In this document: in pieces, positions 11,101 to 20,605 of the stretch
Position numbering within the stretch: the stretch's first letter is position 1
Layout of the letters: each line of letters opens with the position of its first letter
Assembly (NCBI RefSeq): GCF_000150955.2
Contig: NC_011673.1
Span: forward strand, 821,394-885,393
Reading direction: 5' to 3'
DNA length: 64,000 bases
Source: Phaeodactylum tricornutum CCAP 1055/1
Lineage: Eukaryota > Bacillariophyta > Bacillariophyceae > Surirellales > Neidiaceae
The notes under the pieces: model-generated
What the model saw: the letters and a program-made list of their open reading frames with translations, nothing else
Databases searched by the model: none
Told to the model about the DNA's origin: nothing
Program-made: the position numbers and the translations under genes

Positions 11101-12111
11101 CCCATAAATGGTAAAATGATTCACATTCAAGAGTGAAAGTTGATACCGCTTGGGCTGAAGACGATCACTGGTCGATTGTAGCCTAAGTGGCGCGGTGGGT
11201 ATGATGTCAACCCATGTTGGCTTGAAGCCTTGCAAATCAATGTACCGTGGAGCATCGAATTGGTATCTCGACTGGAGGATTGAAGCAGCAGGCGGCTCTT
11301 TCGAAGAAGGACGGGTGTTTTGAGGTTTCCGACCCATCTCCGAACTATGCCCAGGTATTCTTGGAACGCCTTTCGAGGCGGTCGACAACTGCTGCATCCA
11401 GTCAGGCATGTGAGCAACCCGTCCATTGTGGGATTCTAACGCGGTTCTATTCGGTATTGGGTTGTCAAGTTTGTATCGTTTGGTCAAAGGTTCAGTAGAG
11501 GGGACAGCAGCCGGTTTTGTGTCTGTCTCATCGTCCAATAAATCAATAATCTTGCCAGACTCGGCGGGGATCTTAGAGATATTTGGTCGTATAGAAGAAC
11601 AAGCGGTCGCAGAAGTTGGCCGAGGATCCTCCGCTTGACTGGAAAAGTCCGCTACGCTTTTGATCGATCGATTGTAGTTTGGCAGTTTCTCTTTATTTGT
11701 TCGCTCTGTCCGGTTGACGATTGGACCTTGATGCGATCCTATCTCAACATTGGCACCTTCGTTGAACGATTCAGCTACCTTCGAATTCATTGAAGACTCG
11801 GCTGCAGAAAGGTCAGGCGTCGATCCCGAAGACGAGCCGTGAAAGGAACCTGATCTCTTGGGATTGGTGGGAGGGATGATTTCCTGTGACCAGAGGCCAC
11901 TCGACGCTGAGGGGGCGTCTGAATGCGAATCCACGCAAAAAGCTGCTAGGGAAGAAGGACTTTTACGACCGTTGAAGCTTTCCAAAGCATACTCCTGCGG
12001 AGAAGTAGGGCCCATTGTAGGCGTCTCTCGCGCGGAGTTGCCTTCTGCCTCGCTGAGAAAATACAAAGGGATTCTTCCCTTTGACTCTTCGGCGTCTTCC
12101 GGAGCAATCAT
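8143..12111 (-). CDS. SNF2-family helicase (SMARCAL1/ZRANB3-like) with C-terminal PDZ-like domain
   Basis: Open for 1322 codons, but residues 467-490 or so are an intron: genomic 10641-10712 (minus strand GTAAGTG...GGAAAG, 72 nt, phase 1) splits ALIAD from MGLGKT. Splicing restores ALIADDMGLGKTMQ and a 1298-residue protein. A Ser/Pro-rich, probably disordered N-terminus (about 1-270) is followed by a HARP-like region, helicase motif I, DESHMLKNKNAKRT (motif II, near 610), LLSGTPALSRPLELW (motif III), a C-terminal helicase lobe (near 890-1010, with AEDRCHRIGQQAQV), an acidic linker, and a PDZ-like domain near 1195-1285 (GFELILHHGRPVIVRL, PNVGHVIVSLNGHRL). The relatives are annealing helicases that remodel stalled replication forks; the PDZ-like tail is unusual for them. 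Nuclear role inferred. Confidence 0.88.
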   Translation of the reverse strand: MIAPEDAEESKGRIPLYFLSEAEGNSARETPTMGPTSPQEYALESFNGRKSPSSLAAFCVDSHSDAPSASSGLWSQEIIPPTNPKRSGSFHGSSSGSTPDLSAAESSMNSKVAESFNEGANVEIGSHQGPIVNRTERTNKEKLPNYNRSIKSVADFSSQAEDPRPTSATACSSIRPNISKIPAESGKIIDLLDDETDTKPAAVPSTEPLTKRYKLDNPIPNRTALESHNGRVAHMPDWMQQLSTASKGVPRIPGHSSEMGRKPQNTRPSSKEPPAASILQSRYQFDAPRYIDLQGFKPTWVDIIPTAPLRLQSTSDRLQPKRYQLSLLNVNHFTIYGLPTSFDGPPTSISGLRKDIKSIARDHGDKATYERDKESDEGGKWRIPLAAYQTFVTFLLSAPNTRVDGIPDIQLKIASLERARQDKGYPTIDKLIEDGVPRGLAKALAPFQRGGVDFVLEKDGRALIADGKCSFDDCDKTDRQEKTNSFYVWKDMGLGKTMQGIASMSVYRHEWPLLVLCPSGARYHWESEFHYWLGVDSAINKRSEDDAENEEAGGIDEDLLTSSEIHVLTSGKDEVIPHKWTKVVICSYGLAPVLVDTGKLFPGQFRCAIVDESHMLKNKNAKRTALLMPVLNATDRCVLLSGTPALSRPLELWPQLFILGTEQHGWWNSEAEFIEKYVKKGGPRLKAELHTLLTSTVMIRRLKIDILKSLPVKIREKAEIHVLHEEQRKEFMQLLLDLRQGKGALGIIAKQQHEDLYTPTVEVIDPGLAAIAPISILDKSVDQVDDQADTRSAAVSALRLELQAQFLEGQTSISNSLTVNAHQLTPEMYDNLKAELTGRLRLDLNLLEQNRMQKIHQKFPTHFAPPKPPESTRNNALTRLYGLTGDVKVPLVVNMLQRWLADPTKGKLCIFAHHISVLDAIRDHANLNNENGSRSKYIRIDGKTPAKFRQEQITSFQSDPTVRVALLGITAAGVAVTLTASSTVWFAELFWTPALMIQAEDRCHRIGQQAQVKCLYFVAKGTLDDVLWKLIEKKFQDLGEFVEGKEKLKLVVDKTYTTLKELHSLFQSQHAENNDYVEFGDEGVDHEIELDTDIHRDIEAFGEEERQMLRMLDAEDDDGDVKGPKDNDQKVSAAEAAERNNIGQDEDNAICLDDDGEENGTNDGDKVLGESVMLEAKEARTAEVARKCIFSNCRLYCMNFCGPSFGFELILHHGRPVIVRLSEDRIRRLGPDSKPNVGHVIVSLNGHRLPALQRLPQIMAYMQQAMGRPPVELTFAEDFEFIGSFVAYYAILKAEWQANFKAQQRATATPMPVGPDQVIEID
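10641..10712 (-). other. In-frame 72-nt intron inside helicase motif I
   Basis: On the minus strand this begins GTAAGTG and ends GGAAAG. It has no stop and a length divisible by three, so an unspliced message would still be open, with 24 extra residues inserted inside the ATP-binding loop region. Splicing produces the canonical ADDMGLGKT. Confidence 0.85.
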
Positions 12112-12725
12112 CTAGAGAGTTTATCCAAGCGATGAAGTCTAGTGCCAACGAGCTCCAAAAAAGGGCTGAAGTCCACTACCTAAAGGAGTCTCTCGAGAGA
12201 AACTTCAGCGGGTTTCGTTTGGCTCCCAGAAAACGTCAAGCCCACCGTACCGGAATGCATTTGTTTTGTGCTTTCAGTTAGATAGGGAGGTCGTCGTGGA
12301 ATGATGGTGACTGACGTTGGAAGACCGAAGAGGCAATAAGCGAATGGCGCAAACAAGAACGACGAAAACGCATCTCACTGTCCAACACCGTTCGGGAAAT
12401 AACCCTAGACCGAGCCCTACAACTGTGCTGCTACTTTCTTTACAGTTGATGTCCCCAATTTCAACAAACTGTAACTGTAATATATAGCGCAAAACCACAT
12501 TCTGCTTTCATAGTTTGGCAGTGAGTCTTTTTCGACATGAACCTCCTCTAACTTGCCTACTTGGAAACCGACGTGACATCCACAGAGAGCAACATCATCA
12601 GCTGGCAGGCAGCCTTGGCCAAACACCTCCACCAAAGTGCGGCCTCTTCAACAGATTTGAAGAAGCAAGCTTTCTTTTTTTACTTGAGCCTCTGGAGGGT
12701 AAGGAGGAAAGTTTGCGCTGGTGCG
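12112..12725. other. Divergent intergenic region between the SNF2 gene and a membrane protein
   Basis: No gene is supported. ACTGTAA repeats and a TATATAG box occur near 12468-12486, ahead of the plus-strand gene. The reading frame of the plus-strand protein is open back to 12561 but without an ATG before 12726. Confidence 0.4.
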
Positions 12726-13352
12726 ATGAAAATACTTGCGTTTCAAGCGACGTCCATTTGCTTAAAGCCGCGAACGTCTCCAGGAGTGCGAATGAAAGAA
12801 ACCGGTCGTTGTCGCCTTTCCCACTATCGAGTTTTTTCAACACGCACCCCTACGGATCTACGAGAAACATATGAATTCTTGGATATTTCCAGCGACTTCA
12901 ACCCAATTAGTGCGACGAAAGCTCTGAGTCCAGACGACCTCGCCTGGGGCACCATGTTGGCCCTACTTTTGGCTGTGCTGGCGACTTTCTTGCAAAGTAG
13001 ACGATCCCAGAATGATTTTGTCCCAAGCCGGATCGAACCATCCTTGGCAGACAATTGGCGGAATTCTACAGCGAAAACTTTTATTGACAATACCACGTCC
13101 GCAACACCGTTTGAAGAATGGAAGGAAATTTCAAAGCCAGAAAATTATGTTTGGTATAACGCGGACTTGCGTGCGAAGCAACAGCTGCGTCATACCATGC
13201 CGTCGACTTATACGTTTGCTCAAGGATGGACGCTGGTCGCATTATTCGTTATTTTTGCTCCCATTTTTTCGTTTGAGTTTGCTCTGACTGTGTCTCGACA
13301 AATACTGTGTGCGCTGGAGCGCACGCAAGGTCTTTGTGATCCGTACCAGTGA
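12726..13352 (+). CDS. Hypothetical two-TM protein, possibly mitochondrial
   Basis: 208 residues from the first ATG of the frame; a second ATG at 12792 would start MKETGRCRLSHYRVFSTRTP, which resembles a mitochondrial presequence (Arg/Ser/His-rich, no acid after the first residues). Two hydrophobic segments follow: AWGTMLALLLAVLATFL and GWTLVALFVIFAPIFSFEFA, separated by a polar region of about 80 residues with FEEWKEISKPENYVWYN. No family was recognised. The frame extends upstream without an ATG, so an upstream exon is possible (GTAAGG at about 12698 is a potential donor). Confidence 0.5.
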   Translation: MKILAFQATSICLKPRTSPGVRMKETGRCRLSHYRVFSTRTPTDLRETYEFLDISSDFNPISATKALSPDDLAWGTMLALLLAVLATFLQSRRSQNDFVPSRIEPSLADNWRNSTAKTFIDNTTSATPFEEWKEISKPENYVWYNADLRAKQQLRHTMPSTYTFAQGWTLVALFVIFAPIFSFEFALTVSRQILCALERTQGLCDPYQ

Positions 13353-13930
13353 ACAATGATGAGAGACGACACTGCGCAAGGAACGAACGACAAGCACAAG
13401 AGTGATACCAACCAATCTGAAAACACGATTTCCCAATGTTTTTAAAAGGAACAGTGGCTAGACTCGATGCTCGGACTTGCCTCAGTGCTGGGTTCCAGTC
13501 TTCATTGGATCATCCTGGTCCAGATTCGGTGCAGTCTGAAGGGATTAGCAGACCGAGAAGCCCTGCTTTGGTTTTCGATATCGTCACGGTACGGAGTACA
13601 AGGAAGCTTACAGGCGTTCTATTGGCACCGTCAATTGATAGATAACGAGTACTTGAGTGTGCATAGCTGGCAACGCTGATCCTATAATAATATAACACCA
13701 CATGGGACAGCTGACTGCTTGCTGACACACAAGTGTCAAGGACGTGCAGGCGATATGATTCTCTACAGTCTGCTTTCTCTCTCCCTTGGAGACAGTAAGT
13801 ACTCGCTAGATGGTGTAAGACTTGAGATGCTGTTCGAACTTCAAGGCTCGATCGATCTTTCCTACAGGCTGCAATAGGGATCACTTTTTATCGCTTGGCC
13901 CAACATAATTGTCTCAGCCGACACTTGTGC
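13353..13930. other. Intergenic, 3' ends of convergent genes
   Basis: This lies between the two-TM protein and MED10, which converge. The short frames seen here overlap one another on both strands and show no family features. I see nothing else. Confidence 0.4.
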
Positions 13931-14494
13931 TCACGGAGCTGATGTATCTTGAATGCGCTGCCTTTTTGAGGACGGTTCTGCAGGGTTCTCGTCTAGTGCT
14001 GCACCCGGTAATAGCTCAGGACGCTCACGCTTTAATAGAACAGTATCCGCTTCGACGGTGCGCTTTTTCTTTGTCAAACCGGCTTGTACAGCAGATCCCA
14101 ACATTTCGAGTGCTAGCTTTCTCCGCTTCAGTCCGGCTAGTTGTCCCAAGGCTTCTTGCAGTAAACCCCGGGAGAAGCAATCCGGATGAACCCCGCCGCC
14201 ATGATCTAACAGATCCAGTAGATCTGTCGGTATCGCACAGCTCTGCAATGTTCTCCTCAAAGCAGTGTTTTCCTGTACGATGCTTTCTACTTTTTGGAGA
14301 GCAGTTACGATGTGTCGAATCGCAGCAATAAGTTTGGTAGCGTTCTCGACGTGGACTGAAGGGCTTCCCTTGTCTTCGGGCCAGGATTTCACTAATTCCA
14401 TCGTTTGCGATAGGCGGGTCAACAGATCGTGCAGTTTGTCCTGCAAATTCTTTTCCGCTTCGGTGGGAGTCTTTGAAGTCGTTAAGGGAGGCAT
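13931..14494 (-). CDS. MED10: Mediator complex subunit 10
   Basis: A 187-residue protein. A coiled helical N-terminus (EKNLQDKLHDLLTRLSQTME...) is followed by the Med10/Nut2 hallmark AIPTDLLDLLDHGGGVHPDC then FSRGLLQEALGQLAGLKRRK, matching the family pattern IP..LL..ID.G.NPD.FTR. A basic C-terminal extension of about 60 residues (KKKRTVEAD, SSKRQR) is longer than in the animal and yeast proteins and could act as a nuclear signal. Med10 belongs to the Mediator middle module, which links transcription factors to RNA polymerase II. It is intronless and divergent from the SET gene. Confidence 0.85.
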   Translation of the reverse strand: MPPLTTSKTPTEAEKNLQDKLHDLLTRLSQTMELVKSWPEDKGSPSVHVENATKLIAAIRHIVTALQKVESIVQENTALRRTLQSCAIPTDLLDLLDHGGGVHPDCFSRGLLQEALGQLAGLKRRKLALEMLGSAVQAGLTKKKRTVEADTVLLKRERPELLPGAALDENPAEPSSKRQRIQDTSAP

Positions 14495-14874
14495 GGTGTA
14501 GCGTAAATTTCATACCACTGTAGCCAGCTAATTGACTGAGGCTTCAATTGTATCGTATAGACCTTGGCGGGAGGGTCGTGATATTGCTTCCTTGTTGGAT
14601 TTCACTGTCGGTAGGCGCTTGGCTCGTTGTTATTACTTCTAGCCATCACGGGGACAACCTTAACTCGATCCTTCGTGGAGGAAATATTTAAGCAAAATTA
14701 CGAGCAGATGTTGTATCATTAACAGTCGACACGTGAACAAATGCAAGGATGGGAGGGGCGATGCAAATCCTAAAATTTCTCTTGCTCAGAATTCTGCAAC
14801 GAGGCTTGTCGCTTCCTTGCACAATCAGCGCAACAGCATATCTCTAATTATTTTGACGTGAAGACAACAAAAAG
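14495..14874. promoter_or_regulatory. Bidirectional promoter region, MED10 / SET protein
   Basis: A 380-nt gap between divergent genes, so it must contain both promoters. No recognisable box other than AT-rich patches around 14680-14725. Confidence 0.4.
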
Positions 14875-16485
14875 ATGAAGGTGGAAACGGAAGAACATCA
14901 CGTGGAGCAGGAGAAAGGAGAGGAGACACCCGCGTTTTCGACTTCCAAAAAAGTTCGATTTGATGCCGAGGTAAAACCTGGACTTTCGTCATCAACATCG
15001 AGCAACTCGAAGCCAATCACCCCGCAACGACAAGTCGATTCGCGTCGTATCAAATTTGGTTCAGGGAAAGGCCATCCGTGTCGAGACCTATTGACGTTAC
15101 TCAGTATTGTAGGTATTTTGCTGGTCGTCACGATGGATTTCTCATCGGACACGCCCGAATTTGACCCGGAAGAGCGCACTCCGAAGGAAAAGGCGGCATC
15201 CCGACTAAATAAAGTCAAGGAATCTTTAGAACGGAGTTTGCAGGACCACATTGAAGCTACTAGACGAATGGCAAGCTGCGATATTTTTATCTCGTCTAGC
15301 TCTATACCAGGGACCGGAAACGGCCTATTTGCTGGGCGAGCATATCAGGAAGGCGAGACTGTTCTATTGGATACGAAGGCATTCGGACACCCGATCTTGG
15401 GGCTACCGTCGAATGCGGCACTATCTCAATACGCTTTTCTTGTCAAGCATCATCCAACTCTAGTGAATTTAGAAGGTTCTTTGTTCCATGTGGACTTCGA
15501 CCATTTCAAAGCCGGTGGACAAACGTTCCAATTCAAGGCAACACAGCAAATTAAAGCCGGCGAGGAGCTCTTTGTATCCTTTGAAAATCATCCACAAAGC
15601 TCAAGTTTATTTCCTTCGAAGGAGACACTCCCGTTTTTGCCTTACATCCCAACTTATAACGATTACAACACAATCGACTCGATCCTCGACGATGTTAAAT
15701 CGACGGCCCGTCGCATGAGCATTTCGCACAGTCGGCATCGTCGGAACATGCTGATCGACAGCAGCCACATTCTCAAACTAGCCCGCGGAATCGTTGGCCG
15801 CTTACACGAATCGTTGGCCGCTCTCATCCCGTCGACTGGAGACGCTTGGGGAAAGCGTCCAGACAATACTCCTTCCGTCTGGACTGCTCTGGAAAATCGG
15901 ACTCTGGTGTCGCTGCAACTGAGTGGATTCTGCTTGACTGATATGAATCAAGAAAAAGATGGTACCCTATTCGTCACTAGAAACGTCTCGAAAGGAGAAA
16001 TTGTTACCGTAGCACCTCTGCACGTTGCCACTCATGCAGCACTGAAAGCAGCAACGGAAAAGTCTGCCGCGGAAGAGGCTTGGTGCCAAACTTCCGCAAG
16101 TGACCGTTGTTTTGGAAAAGCTGGCTCTTCACTAGTTTTATGTCCCATCACGAATGCAGCTTTCATATCGATCAGCGTAGACGTTGAGAACGTTGAGTTC
16201 CAGTGGAGCATGAATCAAGTGCCTTCCCAGTCCGCTGATCAGGCCATATCAAGTCCTGCAGGTACCCTTTCCTGGAATATATTGGCGCTACGAGATCTAC
16301 ATGCAGGTGAAAAGGTAAGAAAGATAGATGTCGTTTCAAGCGAATCTCTTCAGAGTATGCAAAGCCCTCACGTCTTTGCTCTCTAGTTGGTCGTGAAAGG
16401 CTCCAAACCAAGTGGCTTCGATTTTCGAGTTTTGGAAAAGACGGATTTATTCCCATGGTATACCGCAGAAACCGCAAATGCGTAG
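14875..16485 (+). CDS. Membrane-anchored SET-domain protein
   Basis: Exon 1 14875-16314, intron 16315-16386 (GTAAGA...CTCTAG, 72 nt, phase 0), exon 2 16387-16485; 512 residues. Reading through the intron would stop at the TAG of its own acceptor and replace the last 32 residues. An acidic, charged N-terminus precedes one TM segment (LLTLLSIVGILLVVTM, about residues 72-87). A SET-like module follows: SSIPGTGNGLFAGRAYQEGE, then QIKAGEELFVSFENHP. A second, weaker block with LFVTRNVSKGEIVTVAP and LRDLHAGEK repeats the same pattern. SET proteins methylate lysines; here the target is unknown and a non-histone substrate is plausible given the membrane anchor. The classical NHS/C..W.C motifs are not evident, so activity is uncertain. 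Confidence 0.75.
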
Positions 16486-17111
16486 ATTATCCGAAAATTA
16501 CAATTTGCTTCCTCCGTTTGTGTATATTGCTCATTTGAGAAACGATTTTCTGTTGTTGAGCTACTAGAGTCGGTTGACTCGGGAGCCAGCGATCGTTAGC
16601 AATTTTCACTTTTTAAACACCATGATTCTCAAAGAGGAAACATTAGTCTGAAGGGTTTTTCTTCTTTTGGATTGTTCTGTCACTATAGAGCAAAGCCTTT
16701 CTGGGAGGTCAAAGTATTTTGGAAGCTCACGCCAAGAGCAATGGAAGCCAAATGCCTGGCGTTGGTTTCACTGCATATCTGAACATATCCGACGCAAGTG
16801 TAATGCTGCAAAGCGATTGAACCGTGGAATTATGTTTTTCTCGGCAGCAAAGAAAGCTCCGCAAGGAATGTCCATCGTCCAGAGCGCTGTTCCGAACGTC
16901 AGCGAGCCGATACCCTAACTTTGTATCGACATCACAATAGGCAGTATACTCGTTTTGTTTAGAGTTAGGGGTAGAGGGTTTGACCCTACCCCCTTCTTCT
17001 GTCCATCGCCGATACGAGACCCTGGCATGAAACTCATTTGTCAACAATGAATGGGGGCACCTCATTGCTGCCACTCCGTTTGTCAAACTTTCCTGAGAAT
17101 TGATTTTATGC
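16486..17111. other. Intergenic
   Basis: There is no supported gene. The open frames at 16667-16918 (+) and 16727-17122 (-) overlap on opposite strands and lack family features. Confidence 0.4.
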
Positions 17112-17737
17112 ATGAGCTTCATTCGTTGTCTGCTGCTTCTTCAAGCTGTTGCTTGTACTCGGAGCTTTATCTATCCAGCGATGTCGCCGCCTGCTTTCGC
17201 ACTACCTGTAAGATATCCACTGGCGATGACTAGGCGACAGGCTGTTTATGGTTCGAGAGGTTTCGTCTTGACAGCGCAAATTAGTACTTCCAGCCCGTCA
17301 CAAGTTGAAGCCGAAGATTTAGGCATTCGAGAGTGGCCGCAGCAAGTCAAACGTGGAAGGTGGTCGGAAGAAGGTAGGTACTCCATGTGCGCACAGCTAA
17401 ACGAAGGTTTATGCTAGAGAGACATCTCAACCCGAGAGATTTTGTATCTGATTTGTTTACTGTGTTCGCAGCTAAAAACGGGCAAACTCTGTCGCGATAT
17501 ATTCTGGAAGGAGAGGGAATAGTTTTCATTGCAGACGACAAAGCAAGAAAAGAAACGAAAAAACTCCGAGTAGGGACGCTGTTGGAGGTCAAAGGACCGG
17601 CACTATTGGAATGGGAAGCAACAAGCCCAGAGCTCATTGTGCTTACACCAGGGTTTGAAGAGGGCGGGAAGTTTTTGGCAGTTGCAGGTAGTTTGATTGC
17701 GTTGACGGCAGCGCTTGTAGCGACGGGCAGCAACTAG
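17112..17737 (+). CDS. Small signal-peptide protein with C-terminal TM, probably plastid
   Basis: Exon 1 17112-17373, intron 17374-17471 (GTAGGT...TTCGCAG, 98 nt, phase 1), exon 2 17472-17737; 175 residues. The join reads WSEEAKNGQTLSRYILEGEG. The N-terminus MSFIRCLLLLQAVACTRSFI is a strong signal peptide followed by an Arg/Ser/Pro-rich stretch with AFALP, which fits diatom bipartite plastid targeting. The mature part has a beta-rich segment (IVFIADDKARKETKKLRVGT, LLEVKGPALLEWEA) and ends in a hydrophobic helix (KFLAVAGSLIALTAALVATG). I do not recognise the family. Confidence 0.65.
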
Positions 17738-18467
17738 CGCCAGGAATGTTTATGTTTCATTTTACGACAGTCTCAAGGCAACGAACTGCTAAAGTGCACG
17801 TTTCGATGGCCGACGTGGAATCTGAGTTGGCATGTTATTGACTTTGTTTTAGAAACTAATGGCATAGACCGCAATACACACCTCTTTCAACATGGCTACA
17901 TGCGGATTGGTGACGGATAAGCCTTTTTAATAGGCTACCTCGAAGTGGAACGAGGACACTGAAGAAAAAATGTTTGATATTTACCGACAAATCCTTACAG
18001 TCAATACCATTGCGAAAATCGTAGGTAGTCAGTCATGCTTATTTTGCGCGCGTATGGTACACTAGTCAATCAAGAATTTACTTATGACTCGCGTTTGCGA
18101 ATTCAGATTGCCACGTGATATCTATGTTTCGACGTACGTCACGTGACTACGTTGTTTTCTTGAATCTTCAAAGTCCTGTCTGAATCTCTTGTGTGTTGGC
18201 AACTGTGGAATTCTACACGACTCGTACGTGGTGCTTCTACCGGAGAGGTTTCGTGTTGTTCGTCTTTGTTCCCCTTACTACTTCCGCCAATCAACGCAAC
18301 GCCTCACAATTCGTGTTCACTCACTTCATAGTACGGCTGATATTGTCCATCGCGAGAGCCTCTTACTGTTAAAGCTGCCGAGTGCTCTATCATCGTGACA
18401 AATCAGTAATCAGTAATCCGTATATCCGATTTATTTGTTGTTTTTGTGATAAATTCACTGTTTCAAA
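17738..18467. promoter_or_regulatory. Upstream region of the apyrase gene with two CACGTG boxes
   Basis: No gene is present. It holds CACGTG at 18112-18117 and a 10-bp palindrome GTCACGTGAC at 18138-18147, which overlaps the sequence ACGTACGTCA. These are typical bHLH/bZIP sites, about 320-355 nt before the apyrase start. Confidence 0.5.
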
Positions 18468-20372
18468 ATGAAGACGAACAAGCAGAGACAGGAAAAACAC
18501 CCTATGGAGGACAAAGACTCATGGAAACTTTATCTTGCCCAGCAGCAGTTTCCCCGATCAGAGGAGGAAGAAAGCGATACAACGGAAGGTCACTCTTCTC
18601 AACACGTTCGGAGACTCAGGCATAAAGAAAATAGACTCTCCCCTGCGGAACAGCTGGAAGCAGAGAAGGAACAAGAGTTTTGGTCGGACGAACACAAAAA
18701 GGAGCACAAAGCTAACAAAAAGCGTATCAAAAAGCTGCGACGACACGAAAAAATGCTCAATGAAATGTACGCCAATACAGCCGTAGACATTTCCACAGTG
18801 CACGGTTTTATGATTGACGCTGGCAGTACGGGCTCTCGTATGCATATTTACGAATGGGAACCACGAGTGCTCCGAGATGCCGACGACATCCAAGCCGCCG
18901 TTTCGGGAGAAAAACTATCTTTCCCGGGCACACGCTCTCGCTGGACGGATCGGCTTCGACCTGGTCTCTCTAGTTTCGGAGATTTACCTGACGATCAACT
19001 TCAAGGCGCAATTGGGGAATACTTGCGACCGCTCCTGGATTTTGCCCGCACCGTCTTGCATTCCAAACAAGAGCACTTTAAAAACTTCCCAATCTTCTTA
19101 CGCGCCACTGCTGGTATGCGCACACTCCAACCAAACGACCGCTTACGGATAATGCAGGCTGTCCGAAGCCTGTTTACCAACAGTACTTACTGTCCCTTTG
19201 CCTTCGTGGACGAACAAGCCCGCGTACTGAGTGGCGAAGAGGAAGCAATCTTTGACTGGACTGGCGTGAACTTTTTGATGGGCAATCTTTTGGACCAATC
19301 ACGTGGCGCCGGTACGGTGAGCAATCCCAAGCTCACGCACGGGGCTTTAGATCTTGGTGGCGGCAGCACACAGATCGGATTTTACGAACAAAACGAAGAC
19401 ATTATGTCCAACTTATTCAAGTTGCAAATTGGACAGGCGAAGCATTGGAACGTGTACGCCCACAGTTTCTTGTACTATGGAATGAACGAAGCTATTCAGC
19501 GCTTTGAGTCCCGGTTAGCGGCAGGCAAGTCTTCGGAGGAACGGCTTATTCAAGGTATCTACAATCCGTGCTTACCGGGTGGTACAAAGACTGACATTCG
19601 AACCGATATTCATTTGGATCACGGCATGGAAACTTGGAAATACGAAAGCAAATTTCCTTCAGGTAACGCATTTTACCAAGCGACTTTGATTAATGATAAT
19701 GCAACAGCTGACTTCGATTTGTGTATGGACTTAACAAAGGATTTATTGCACTTGGAAAAGAACGATTGGTGCGATTTCGCTCACCAAGGCGACTGCTCTT
19801 TGGCTGGAATATATCAACCCGATTTGCCTAGACAAGAAAACGGAAATTTCGGGGAGTTTCTGGCCTTTTCAAACTACTACCATGTCTGGCAGTTTCTAAG
19901 CCTACCCGATACGGCCAGTCTCGCTCAGTTGTACAACGCAACTTCCTTTGCTTGTTCGCTGAACCACGACAATCTTGTAAGCTTTGCTGCGGGCTCCAAC
20001 ATTGACGAAAACGAGCTTGATAGCTATTGCTTCCGATCGACTTATGTTTTCCAGCTCTTGCACAACGGCTACGGGTTCGGTATGAACGACACGATTCGGG
20101 CGGTCCGCGTCATTGATGGTCACAAGGTTGGCTGGGCGCTGGGCGCCATGCTCTACGAAATCAACTCAATGCCTTGGAAGTATGTCACAGCAAAGGAATT
20201 TGGGGACTTCTCCATTGGCTCGATAGGTAATGACGTTGCCTGGGGTGCTGTTGTTTGCATCACCCTTACCGTCCTAGGCTTGTTTACGGCTCTAGTGATG
20301 ACCTTTGTTTTGCGCGAACGGCGAAACCGTCGGAGATACGACTACGAGCTAGTCAAAGATGTGCAAACATAG
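18468..20372 (+). CDS. GDA1/CD39-family nucleoside phosphatase (apyrase)
   Basis: A 634-residue NTPDase. Apyrase conserved regions: ACR1 MIDAGSTGSRMHIYEWEP (about residue 116), ACR2 FLRATAGMRTL, ACR3 in DEQARVLSGEEEAIFDW, ACR4 ALDLGGGSTQIGFYEQ, and a late block VGWALGAMLYEINSM. A C-terminal TM helix (VAWGAVVCITLTVLGLFTALVM) ends in a short basic tail. These enzymes hydrolyse nucleoside di- and triphosphates in Golgi, ER or outside the cell. Oddly, the first 110 residues are highly charged and helical (KKEHKANKKRIKKLRRHEK) with no signal peptide or N-terminal TM, which most relatives have; the catalytic domain would then need another way to reach a lumen, or faces the cytosol. It is intronless, start at 18468 in AAAATGAAG. 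Confidence 0.9.
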   Translation: MKTNKQRQEKHPMEDKDSWKLYLAQQQFPRSEEEESDTTEGHSSQHVRRLRHKENRLSPAEQLEAEKEQEFWSDEHKKEHKANKKRIKKLRRHEKMLNEMYANTAVDISTVHGFMIDAGSTGSRMHIYEWEPRVLRDADDIQAAVSGEKLSFPGTRSRWTDRLRPGLSSFGDLPDDQLQGAIGEYLRPLLDFARTVLHSKQEHFKNFPIFLRATAGMRTLQPNDRLRIMQAVRSLFTNSTYCPFAFVDEQARVLSGEEEAIFDWTGVNFLMGNLLDQSRGAGTVSNPKLTHGALDLGGGSTQIGFYEQNEDIMSNLFKLQIGQAKHWNVYAHSFLYYGMNEAIQRFESRLAAGKSSEERLIQGIYNPCLPGGTKTDIRTDIHLDHGMETWKYESKFPSGNAFYQATLINDNATADFDLCMDLTKDLLHLEKNDWCDFAHQGDCSLAGIYQPDLPRQENGNFGEFLAFSNYYHVWQFLSLPDTASLAQLYNATSFACSLNHDNLVSFAAGSNIDENELDSYCFRSTYVFQLLHNGYGFGMNDTIRAVRVIDGHKVGWALGAMLYEINSMPWKYVTAKEFGDFSIGSIGNDVAWGAVVCITLTVLGLFTALVMTFVLRERRNRRRYDYELVKDVQT

Positions 20373-20605
20373 AAGCTATGTGTAAGCGAAGTTGCCAATC
20401 GTTTACCCTTTGACTGATATATATATATTATACTCGAATTAATTCACTGTCAGTCAGACATTTCATTGTAAAGCGCTTCTCGCAATTAAAAGGAGTACGG
20501 CTAATGGAAAGGAAGTAATGTTAACGACGAAAAGAATTAGCTGTAAGAGATACTCCTTCGGCAATGTCTTGTAGAGGAACAGATTAACTGTAACTGTCAC
20601 AATTG

